From Paenibacillus sp. HB172176 (GTDB taxonomy: Bacteria; Bacillota; Bacilli; Paenibacillales; Paenibacillaceae): 64,000 bases of DNA. Positions 1 to 6,274 of the stretch are shown piece by piece; the stretch's first letter is position 1, and every line of letters starts with the position of its first letter. The notes under the pieces are model-generated. The model saw only the letters and a list, made by a program, of their open reading frames with translations, searched no databases and was not told the DNA's origin. The stretch is from positions 1 through 64,000 of the forward strand of contig NZ_JAATHD010000020.1 in the NCBI RefSeq assembly GCF_011947265.1, in the 5' to 3' direction. The position numbers and the translations under genes are program-made.

Positions 1-28
1 CAGACCCAATTATCATCATTCGCTTCAT
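1..28 (-). CDS. start of a probable P-loop kinase gene (partial)
   Basis: The first nine codons of a minus-strand gene run off the left edge. An ATG at 28 is preceded by AGGAG (37-41) with 8-nt spacing. The visible residues MKRMMIIGS resemble the first strand before the P-loop in small AAA/adenylate-kinase-like proteins (for example those annotated as DNA topology modulation protein FlaR), whose sequence continues with a GxGKS motif. Only the start is visible, so the family is a guess. It sits 45 bp inside the cassette that begins at the junction near 74 and has the same orientation as the other cassette genes. Confidence 0.4.
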
Positions 29-67
29 CGAATCTTCTCCTATGCCATTAGGTTTTGCGAGAATTTC

Positions 68-263
68 TCATAACGTTTTTGTATTCACGAACCCTCACTG
101 CCTTAAGTGACCGGAGGGAACGGCCGCGACGCGGTTAGGCAGTGCAGGGTTGTCCGGCTGAATTGGCTTCCCTGCTACTGAATTTTCTTCCCCGAATCCA
201 CTTCTTCCAACTTCGGCCGGACCAAGGAGCCGGAGGCGACGCAGCGTGAATACGGTGTTATAC
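68..263. repeat. attC-like recombination site, copy 1
   Basis: Structured repeat bounded by CATAAC (69-74) and GTTATAC (257-263). Inside the ends lies the perfect inverted pair GTATTCACG / CGTGAATAC, then the internal hairpin seen in the other copies (AACCCTCACTGCCT with AGGCAGTGCAGGGTT, where the T-to-C change is matched by a compensating A-to-G). The distal hairpin AGAACGGCT/AGCCGTTCT of copies 2 and 3 is replaced here by an unrelated CT-rich stretch. The compensating change supports selection for structure rather than for sequence. Confidence 0.75.
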
Positions 264-287
264 GAAGTCACTTCTTCTTTGAAACTA

Positions 288-848
288 CTACATATCTTCT
301 TTCATTCCTAATATTATATTTTCATTTTTATGGTTTTTAAAATATTGTATAGAATATGAATGTCCGAGTATTAAATCAGTTTTTTTATACAAATAATAGA
401 AGTCGTCATGTGATGTTATCTCGTAAGGTAATATACTATTACTAATTCTTGCTCCATCTGATAATTCATATTTATCAATTATCAAGATGTTATTTATTAT
501 TGGGTTGGATATGTATTTTTTAAAATCACTTTGAATTTGTATCGAGTAAATCAAAAAAATTAATAAAATAAAACAATATATCAGAGGTCTTACAATTCTT
601 AATAATGCAATTGAAACTCTAGATTTAAGCGATCTTAACGCCTTTAATTCTTGTATCTTATACCGGATTAAGAAAATGACTAGTGCCATTAACATAAAAA
701 CTAAAATAAAGTGGAATGCAAAAGAAGAGTGGTAAATGTATTGTGCAAAATATGAATTTGGATTGCTGTCATTATAAAAAATCAATACTGTCAATTTAAT
801 GCCAAGCCAAAATAATATTATAATAAATTCAGTTAAGAATAGCCCCAT
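288..848 (-). CDS. cassette-encoded membrane protein of unknown function
   Basis: 186 residues. Three hydrophobic segments (about 5-27, 37-61 and 84-105) are followed by a polar C-terminal domain of about 80 residues, rich in Asn, Lys and Tyr. I do not recognise the family. It is the only gene of its cassette, on the minus strand like the other cassette genes, beginning 42 bp after the cassette junction. The start ATG at 848 is preceded by a moderate GCAGGTG ribosome binding site. Codon use is strongly AT-rich, unlike the genes beyond 3.8 kb, which fits acquisition from elsewhere. No own promoter was identified. Confidence 0.7.
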   Translation of the reverse strand: MGLFLTEFIIILFWLGIKLTVLIFYNDSNPNSYFAQYIYHSSFAFHFILVFMLMALVIFLIRYKIQELKALRSLKSRVSIALLRIVRPLIYCFILLIFLIYSIQIQSDFKKYISNPIINNILIIDKYELSDGARISNSILPYEITSHDDFYYLYKKTDLILGHSYSIQYFKNHKNENIILGMKEDM

Positions 849-884
849 CTATTGCACCTGCTCTTTACGATTTTAAGTGATTTC

Positions 885-1082
885 GTATAACGTTTTTGTA
901 TTCACGAACCTTCACTGCCTTAAGTAACCGAAGGGAACGGCCGCGACGCGGTTAGGCAGTGCAAGGTTGTCCGGCTGACTATGCTTCCCTGCTACTAGAA
1001 CGGCTCCAGTATAGCCGTTCTATTCCAGCTTCGGTCCGGACCAAGGAGCCGGAGGCGACGCAGCGTGAATACGGTGTTATAG
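885..1082. repeat. attC-like recombination site, copy 2
   Basis: Bounded by GTATAAC (885-891) and GTTATAG (1076-1082). Predicted pairings from outside in: ATAAC with GTTAT; GTATTCACG (898-906) with CGTGAATAC (1064-1072), with spacers of 6 and 3 nt between the two boxes; a side hairpin AACCTTCACTGCCT (907-920) with AGGCAGTGCAAGGTT (954-968, one bulged base); TCCGGCT (970-976) with AGCCGGA (1047-1053); and a terminal hairpin AGAACGGCT (997-1005) with AGCCGTTCT (1013-1021). The result is a branched structure about 200 nt long, larger than classical attC sites (about 57-141 bp). An open frame across 959-1282 arises from this repeat and is not a gene. Confidence 0.8.
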
Positions 1083-1474
1083 GATGCTGGCTCTTCCCTG
1101 AATCACTTTCATACTCCCTTATTTTCTTTCAGCTTTTTACAACGTTTTTAATACACATTTTTTCTTCTTTATTGGGTTTCAATTATTCAAATCCATATAT
1201 CTCTTTCAAAGTTTTTTATTTAATTGTAAATTTATGGTGCGAATATGTCCATTCATTCTTTCACAATGTCATTCGAAATTAGATACTTTTAAATACAGAC
1301 ATCTACCCGTCCCTATTATAAAAATAGGTTTACAATAAATCAGAATCCAAAAATGTAGTTAAAAGATGGGTTTGGGATTAAACATGTCATTAAAATAAGG
1401 GAATTCCATACCTCAATTTCAGAAAAATTCAGTCAATTCACTATAGCACTTATGCTTTAGCCAGTTTCCTATAA
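891..1474 (-). other. gene-less cassette
   Basis: Unit between repeat copies 2 and 3 (unique part 1083-1468). It is AT-rich, and on the minus strand I found no frame longer than about 16 codons starting with ATG. The plus-strand frame entering from the repeat has no ribosome binding site and reads through repeat sequence. Its ends match each other (GTTATAGGA, two mismatches, CTGGCT), so it has the terminal structure of a complete cassette. It may carry a promoter, a small RNA or only decayed coding sequence; nothing in it decides between these. Confidence 0.55.
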
Positions 1475-1666
1475 CGTTTTTGTATTCACGAACCTTCACT
1501 GCCTTAAGTGACCGGAGGGAACGGCCGCGACGCGGTTAGGCTGTGCAAGGTTGTCCGGCTGAATCTGCTTCCCTGCTACTAGAACGGCTTTATTTTAGCC
1601 GTTCTCTTCCAGCTTCGGTCCGGACCAAGGAGACGGAGTCGACGCAGCGTGAATACGGTGTTATAT
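1469..1666. repeat. attC-like recombination site, copy 3
   Basis: Bounded by CTATAAC (1469-1475) and GTTATAT (1660-1666). It shares the GTATTCACG/CGTGAATAC arms, the AACCTTCACTGCCT side hairpin and the terminal AGAACGGCT/AGCCGTTCT hairpin with copy 2. The 7-nt loop of that terminal hairpin differs (TTATTTT instead of CCAGTAT) while its stem is unchanged, again pointing to selection on the fold. It is the copy nearest the recombinase gene. Confidence 0.8.
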
Positions 1667-1708
1667 GAAGGATCGGCCTTCTTTGAATTGCTTTCAAATA
1701 TACCTTTA

Positions 1709-2179
1709 TTATTTCTTTTCAAACAGTTCTCTTCCGATGAAATTTGAATTAACTACTTCTATTCCTATTTCTTTCGACCAGATTGAAAGTTGTCCAATAT
1801 GATGAATTTCATGAACTAATATATGTCTTAATACTTCGCCCTTATAAAAAGTCTTTTCCATCCATGAAGGAGTTACGATATCATACTCCATTTCATTAGA
1901 CCAATTATTTATGAATTCGTTAATTTCTAATCTCAATTTTTTTGATAGATTTCTCATTGGATGAAGATCCTTATAGTCTTCAAACTGAAAAATAATATCG
2001 GATTCATTCTTGATAGCTCTTATCCAACTATATTCTACATCTATGATATGAAACATAGTTTTGAGAAACGATCCTACTCCTGACTTTCGATCCCTTAACA
2101 ATTCTATCACAGGTATCGATTCAAAAACCTGGAGCCATTCATCTCTAATCTGCCAATTGTAATAAAATAGTGTCCTCAA
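1709..2179 (-). CDS. DinB-superfamily protein, cassette-encoded
   Basis: 156 residues, a four-helix-bundle DinB/YfiT-type protein. His44 in FHIIDVEYSW and His123/His127 in HEIHH form the usual three-histidine metal site of this superfamily. Members act as thiol-dependent S-transferases (bacillithiol in Firmicutes) or have unknown roles; a YpdA homologue at 29.4 kb suggests the host makes bacillithiol. The start is TTG at 2179, set by AAAGGAG with 8-nt spacing. It is the first cassette after the recombinase gene and has the same orientation. The specific substrate cannot be told from sequence. Confidence 0.8.
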   Translation of the reverse strand: MRTLFYYNWQIRDEWLQVFESIPVIELLRDRKSGVGSFLKTMFHIIDVEYSWIRAIKNESDIIFQFEDYKDLHPMRNLSKKLRLEINEFINNWSNEMEYDIVTPSWMEKTFYKGEVLRHILVHEIHHIGQLSIWSKEIGIEVVNSNFIGRELFEKK

Positions 2180-2217
2180 TAAACTTACTCCTTTCCGTTA
2201 TCTCTTGCCGATCTTTC

Positions 2218-2374
2218 ATATAACTACTTATTTATGTATGTCGCTAAAGTCGTTAATAAGGTTGGAGATGTGTATTTCTTAATGGGGATGATAGGCGGGG
2301 GATTTGCGTAGGGTAAAGCAAACCACATTCTCTATAATTTTCACGTAACCCCGCCGTCTCAACATCCCAGCTTG
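2218..2374 (-). other. candidate attI-like primary insertion site
   Basis: Region between the recombinase stop codon and the first cassette. On the minus strand the junction GTTATAT lies at 2224-2218, and its first 18 bases match the other end of the DinB cassette (17 of 18). No attC-like repeat follows on the recombinase side, so this is where an attI site is expected. It holds an inverted repeat GGCGGGG (2294-2300) / CCCCGCC (2349-2355) spaced by 48 bp. I found no convincing cassette promoter here: a TTGAGA has only a poor TATAGA at 20 nt. Confidence 0.45.
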
Positions 2375-3511
2375 TTAATCCATGATATCCAAAGGACTCT
2401 TAATACGACGAACATCTTTAATACTGACATGAGTATACCGTTCTGTGGTTTTACTGTTTTTGTGTCCCAAAAGCTCTTGAATATAGCGAATATCAATGCC
2501 ATTCTCGAGCAAATGAGTGGCAAAGGAATGCCGTAAAGTATGAATGCTAGCCTTTTTGTTTATGCCCGACAGACGAAGGGCTTGTTCAAAAATCTTTTGT
2601 GCGGAACGCTCAGTCAGATGCTTCCCAGAATCCTGCCCCGGAAACAGCCACAATGCTGGCCGCTCCACATGCACATACTCACGAAGCAACTTAAAAGCTT
2701 GTTCGGAAAGCATCGTCATTCGATCCTTTCTCCCCTTACCCTGCCTTACAATTAAAGTTCCGCGTTCAGGATCAATATCAGATAGTTTCATACGCACGAC
2801 TTCTCCCACTCTCAATCCGGAAGAATAAGTAAGAGTTAACAAAGCTCTGTGCTTATAATTGGTTAAACTCGAGATCAGTTTTCTTACTTCTGAAACAGAA
2901 AGCACATTAGGAAGCTTGCTTTCCTTTCGCGGGCGAATATATGCGCTCGTATCCAAGATCTGCAGCACCTTCTCGAAATAAAATCGAACGGCGCTGATTG
3001 CTTGATTGACGTAAGATCTAGAGCATTCACGATGGAGCAGCTCTAATGTGTATCTTTGCAACAATACCGGCTCTGGTTCTGCATTCTGATTTTGAGAAAA
3101 TGCAATGAAGCGCTCTACCTGACCCATATAGGCTCTAATTGTTTTCACGCTGTAGCCGCGCATCTGCAAGGCTTCACGTAATTTTTTTTGCAAGCTAAGC
3201 GGCCAAATTACCTCTGTTTCTTCAATGACTCCCCATCCCTTGGGAATTGGCTGCAAAAAGGTCTGTTGCAATAAATAGCATTCATCCATCAACTGTTTCT
3301 CCACACGAAAGACATCTCGAGGAAACAATTGAAGCAGTCTTTCCACATGATCCAGCGTATACGGCATCAACCAAGTTCGTGAATCATTCTGCCACCTTAG
3401 TCCATCCATGCTCTTCAAAACATTCAATTCCGATAAAGAGAAATACATAAAACGAATACAAATGCTTTTTTCATTAAGCTTGTTTAACTCAATTTCTAAC
3501 ATTTTTTTCAT
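2375..3511 (-). CDS. tyrosine recombinase, putative cassette integrase
   Basis: 378 residues from ATG 3511, chosen because GGGAGGG lies 6 nt upstream; an in-frame extension to 3556 exists. Catalytic set: Arg234 (GLRVGE), Lys259 (QGKGRKD), His324-x-x-Arg327 (HTLRH), His350 (LLGHK) and Tyr359 (ERYTH). The SAM-like core-binding domain spans about 105-185. The N-terminal ~90 residues carry a W-(x)n-W-x-x-P pattern that, from memory, recalls Bacteroidetes recombinases, as does the IKSPLD tail. The extra segment that marks integron IntI proteins between the catalytic boxes is absent, so this is XerC/D-like. It is co-oriented with the array and upstream of it, like the reversed integrase of Treponema denticola. 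LexA-controlled promoter upstream. Confidence 0.9.
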   Translation of the reverse strand: MKKMLEIELNKLNEKSICIRFMYFSLSELNVLKSMDGLRWQNDSRTWLMPYTLDHVERLLQLFPRDVFRVEKQLMDECYLLQQTFLQPIPKGWGVIEETEVIWPLSLQKKLREALQMRGYSVKTIRAYMGQVERFIAFSQNQNAEPEPVLLQRYTLELLHRECSRSYVNQAISAVRFYFEKVLQILDTSAYIRPRKESKLPNVLSVSEVRKLISSLTNYKHRALLTLTYSSGLRVGEVVRMKLSDIDPERGTLIVRQGKGRKDRMTMLSEQAFKLLREYVHVERPALWLFPGQDSGKHLTERSAQKIFEQALRLSGINKKASIHTLRHSFATHLLENGIDIRYIQELLGHKNSKTTERYTHVSIKDVRRIKSPLDIMD

Positions 3512-3556
3512 TTCAATCCCTCCCATTATACCATCGCTAACAAATTCAGGAAACAC

Positions 3557-3595
3557 AAAAAGGAGAAATCCAAGTCAAATGACCTGAAAATCTCC
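3557..3595 (-). terminator. hairpin plus T-run in the recombinase 5' leader (attenuator candidate)
   Basis: On the minus strand an imperfect hairpin (outer GGAGA 3595-3591 / TCTCC 3566-3562, inner CAGGTCA/TGACTTG) is followed by TTTTT. It lies between the SOS promoter (start of transcription near 3626) and the recombinase ATG at 3511, so it could limit read-through. It could instead terminate transcripts arriving from the ABC-F gene upstream. Confidence 0.45.
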
Positions 3596-3632
3596 GGTGC
3601 TTTCGGTTGTTAAAATGTGTTTCGTTGGCTAC

Positions 3633-3661
3633 ATCATAACACGAACATTAGTTCGATTCAA
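3633..3661 (-). promoter_or_regulatory. LexA-controlled sigma-A promoter of the recombinase
   Basis: On the minus strand: TTGAAT (-35, 3661-3656), a 17-nt spacer, TATGAT (-10, 3638-3633). The first 14 spacer bases are CGAACTAATGTTCG (3655-3642), a perfect CGAAC-N4-GTTCG palindrome matching the LexA/DinR operator of Bacillus. LexA bound here would exclude RNA polymerase. The only gene downstream on this strand is the recombinase, 115-130 bp away. The rest of the gap between the recombinase and the ABC-F gene (3662-3862) shows nothing recognisable. Confidence 0.85.
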
Positions 3662-3862
3662 TGTATAATAACAAAATAAAAGAGAATTGATTTTTGAGCA
3701 GAGTCTCGCTTGTACAGATTTTCCCGTTTCTGCCGTGCGACCTCCCTAGAATTAAACAGGAGCGAATCACACGCCTAACGAGCGTTGATATGCCGACTGA
3801 TCTTGACTATACAATGGATGAGCTTGCCTGTTCGCGCATTGCACATCGAATCCATCCAAAAT

Positions 3863-5419
3863 CTAAAACACTTTCGTCGTCCAGTCCTCGCAATTCCAGG
3901 TTTCTGTCACAACATCGCGGTAAAATTCCGGCTCATGGGAGATGAGCAGAATGCTGCCCTTATACGCCTTCAAAGCTCGTTTTAGCTCGTCCTTCGCATC
4001 GACGTCGAGATGATTCGTGGGCTCATCGAGCACGAGCAGATTCGTTTCGCGGTTGATGAGCTTGCACAAGCGCACCTTGGCTTTCTCGCCGCCGCTCAGC
4101 ACGGCGATTTTGCTCTCGATATGCTTCGTGGTCAAGCCGCATTTGGCCAGCGCGGCGCGCACCTCGAACTGTGTGAATGAAGGGAACTCCTGCCAGACCT
4201 CTTCAATACAAGTGTTATAATTAGCATCCTTCGCTTCTTGTTCGAAATAGCCGATTTCGAGGTTATCTCCGAGCTCGACCGTTCCGGACAAAGCTTTGAT
4301 TTCTCCCAAAATAGAGCGAAGCAAGGTTGTCTTCCCGATGCCGTTCGCCCCGACCAGGGCAATCTTCTGACCGCGTTCCATGGACAGGTTCAGCGCTCGA
4401 GACAAAGGCTCGTTATAACCGATAACGAGCTCGACAGCTTCGAAGATGGAGCGCCCAGCCGTCCGCCCTTCCTTGAAATTGAACTGCGGCTTCGGCTTCT
4501 CCTTCGCGAGCTCGATGACCTCCATCTTGTCCAGTTTCTTCTGACGGGACATCGCCATGTTTCGCGTCGCAACACTCGCTTTATTCCGAGCGACGAAATC
4601 CTTCAGATCCGCAATCTCCTGCTGTTGACGCTTGAAGGCCGATTCCAGCTGCTGCTTCTTCATCTCGTACACTTGCTGGAAATGATCATAGTCGCCGACA
4701 TAACGCGACAGCTCTTGATTCTCCATATGATAGATAAGGTTGATAACGCTGTTCAGGAACGGAATATCATGCGATATCAGGATGAACGCATTCTCATATT
4801 CCTGGAGATATCTCGTCAACCAAGCAATATGAACCTCGTCGAGATAGTTCGTCGGCTCATCGAGAAGCAGAATATCCGGCTTCTCGAGCAGAAGCTTCGC
4901 CAGCAGCACCTTCGTGCGCTGCCCGCCGCTGAGATCATGCACGTCCTTGTCCAGTCCAATATCCGTCAGACCCAGACCTCGCGCTGTCTCTTCAACCTTC
5001 GCATCGATTAGATAGAAATCCTGATTCGTCAGCGTATCCTGAATCGTGCCGACATCCTCGAGCAGCTTCTCGAGCTCCTCTGGCGACACCTCTCCCATCT
5101 TGCCGTACATGTCGTTCATCTCTTGCTCCATATCGAACAAATATTGGAACGCGCTGTTCAGCACATCGCGCATCGTCATACCTTTGCTCAGCGCCGCATG
5201 CTGATCCAGATAGCCGACGCGCACGCGCTTCGACCATTCCACCTTGCCTTCATCCGGCTGCAGCTTGCCTGTTATAATATTCATAAAGGTTGATTTGCCT
5301 TCACCGTTTGCTCCGATTAATCCGATATGCTCGCCCTTAAGCAAGCGGAAGGAAACATCTTGAAAGATGGCGCGATCGCCGAAGCCGTGACTTAACCGTT
5401 CTACATTTAGAATACTCAT
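3863..5419 (-). CDS. ABC-F family ATPase (YkpA/YbiT-like)
   Basis: 518 residues, two ATP-binding cassettes in tandem and no membrane domain. Cassette 1: Walker A GANGEGKST (36-44), signature LSGGQ (163-167), Walker B LLLDEPTNYLD (to 194). Cassette 2: GANGIGKTT, LSGGE, LVLDEPTNHLD. Between them is a charged linker of the ABC-F type. ABC-F proteins act on ribosomes (translation factors or antibiotic-resistance proteins); length and motifs fit the housekeeping YkpA/YbiT branch better than Vga/Lsa-type resistance proteins, but this is not decisive. ATG at 5419 follows AAAGGTG. Transcribed alone from the promoter at 5459-5488. Confidence 0.9.
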   Translation of the reverse strand: MSILNVERLSHGFGDRAIFQDVSFRLLKGEHIGLIGANGEGKSTFMNIITGKLQPDEGKVEWSKRVRVGYLDQHAALSKGMTMRDVLNSAFQYLFDMEQEMNDMYGKMGEVSPEELEKLLEDVGTIQDTLTNQDFYLIDAKVEETARGLGLTDIGLDKDVHDLSGGQRTKVLLAKLLLEKPDILLLDEPTNYLDEVHIAWLTRYLQEYENAFILISHDIPFLNSVINLIYHMENQELSRYVGDYDHFQQVYEMKKQQLESAFKRQQQEIADLKDFVARNKASVATRNMAMSRQKKLDKMEVIELAKEKPKPQFNFKEGRTAGRSIFEAVELVIGYNEPLSRALNLSMERGQKIALVGANGIGKTTLLRSILGEIKALSGTVELGDNLEIGYFEQEAKDANYNTCIEEVWQEFPSFTQFEVRAALAKCGLTTKHIESKIAVLSGGEKAKVRLCKLINRETNLLVLDEPTNHLDVDAKDELKRALKAYKGSILLISHEPEFYRDVVTETWNCEDWTTKVF

Positions 5420-5458
5420 GAATGAACACCTTTTCTGCTTTGTATTATTTCTCGCTAT

Positions 5459-5488
5459 ATTATAAGCGTTAGACGCTGCTCAACTCAA
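5459..5488 (-). promoter_or_regulatory. sigma-A promoter of the ABC-F gene
   Basis: On the minus strand TTGAGT (5488-5483), 18-nt spacer, TATAAT (5464-5459), about 40 bp upstream of the ABC-F start codon. The remaining 5489-5749 holds a terminator and no gene with a plausible start; the frames there lack ribosome binding sites. Confidence 0.6.
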
Positions 5489-5577
5489 TATCTGTTTTTG
5501 TAAAATAGCTTTTCTGATAATAATTTGTACACCATCCTTTTTTTGGGCACTAAACTCCGGCATGACATCAACGAGAA

Positions 5578-5607
5578 AGAAGGACATCCTGCAAGGGATG
5601 TCCTTCT
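5578..5607 (-). terminator. strong hairpin terminator
   Basis: Perfect 12-bp stem AGAAGGACATCC / GGATGTCCTTCT with a 6-nt loop, followed on the minus strand by TTTCTC. It lies 140 bp downstream of the UPF0316 gene and probably ends the ect/ehu-ectD-UPF0316 transcript. Confidence 0.7.
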
Positions 5608-5749
5608 CTTTCTGGAACGCGAAGCCGCAACCATTACTTTGACGAAACAAAAGCTTCGCTTGCTTACCGGTACAGCTTGTTCAACAGCTCTCTTCTGCAC
5701 CGCGCACAGTTCCCTGCGGGCGGTGTGGCGGAAAGCCACGCCCTACTTC

Positions 5750-6271
5750 TTACTTCTCCAGCAGCTTCGCCCAGAAGCCTCCACGGAAATGTCTCGGCTC
5801 ATGCGAGATGACGAAGGCTTTCGGCGCTTCCGTCGCGATTCGATCCATCAACTTCTTCTCATTGCTGCGCTTGACGAGCACTTGCATCACTAATCGAGCG
5901 CCGCTTCTCCCCTCGCCATGCCAGGTTGTAACGCCGTAGCCATAATCGCGAAGGCGATTGGGCAGACCCGTCTCAACCGTATCGGCAATCACCTGTATGA
6001 CGGAATAACCAAGCGCGAGCGCCTCTTCAATGCGGCTGCCGAGGTAGACGCCCAGTCCGAATCCGACGCAATAAGCGGCGAGATAGATCGGATTGTTCAG
6101 TCGATCCAGCACAATTTGCAGCCCGACGAGGTAGATGAATACCTCGACCATGGACAGCAGCGCTGCGGCGTTCCGCTTTCCTTTGATAACCAGAATGAGC
6201 CTCAAAGTGAAGATGGACACGTAGGTGATATTAATGGCCAGGATGAAAGCAACAATGAGAAATGGGTTCAT
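5750..6271 (-). CDS. UPF0316 family membrane protein (YebE-like)
   Basis: 173 residues. Three hydrophobic segments in the first ~90 residues (about 5-28, 38-55 and 64-80) precede a cytoplasmic C-terminal domain with the family's HGEG-x-GARLVMQVLVKRS and ISHEPRHFRGG motifs. It matches the UPF0316/DUF2179 family (B. subtilis YebE), of unknown function. The gene starts 3 bp after the ectD stop codon on the same strand, so it may be co-transcribed with ectD, although no link to ectoine metabolism is known for this family. Confidence 0.85.
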   Translation of the reverse strand: MNPFLIVAFILAINITYVSIFTLRLILVIKGKRNAAALLSMVEVFIYLVGLQIVLDRLNNPIYLAAYCVGFGLGVYLGSRIEEALALGYSVIQVIADTVETGLPNRLRDYGYGVTTWHGEGRSGARLVMQVLVKRSNEKKLMDRIATEAPKAFVISHEPRHFRGGFWAKLLEK

Positions 6272-6274
6272 AGA

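Larger units (their letters stand above)
1..2224 (-). mobile_element. integron-like gene cassette array (left end outside window)
   Basis: Read on the minus strand, away from the recombinase gene, the array is: GTTATAT junction (2224-2218), DinB-fold cassette (about 1475-2223), gene-less cassette (891-1474), membrane-protein cassette (74-890), and the start of another (1-73). Each ends in a copy of the ~195-bp repeat. Every cassette has its own terminal inverted repeat: GTTATACGAARTCACTT for the membrane cassette, GTTATAGGANNCTGGCT for the gene-less one, GTTATATGAARGATCGGC for the DinB one. Ends match within a cassette and differ between neighbours, which in integrons follows from recombination inside G|TTRRRY and circular cassette intermediates. 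Unit interiors are AT-rich, unlike the flanking chromosome. The classification is inference; excision was not shown. Bacillus bcr1-type dispersed repeats are the main alternative, but would not explain the matched ends. Confidence 0.75.

Noticed and set aside
959..1282. 107-codon plus-strand frame reading out of repeat copy 2
   Set aside because: It starts inside the structured repeat, has no ribosome binding site and is explained by the attC-like site and the gene-less cassette.
1..2224. CRISPR array
   Set aside because: Repeats are about 195 bp with unique stretches of several hundred bp carrying genes; no cas genes.
3522..3541. TATAAT just before the recombinase ribosome binding site
   Set aside because: A promoter there would start transcription at or beyond the ribosome binding site, and no good -35 is present; the LexA promoter further up fits better.
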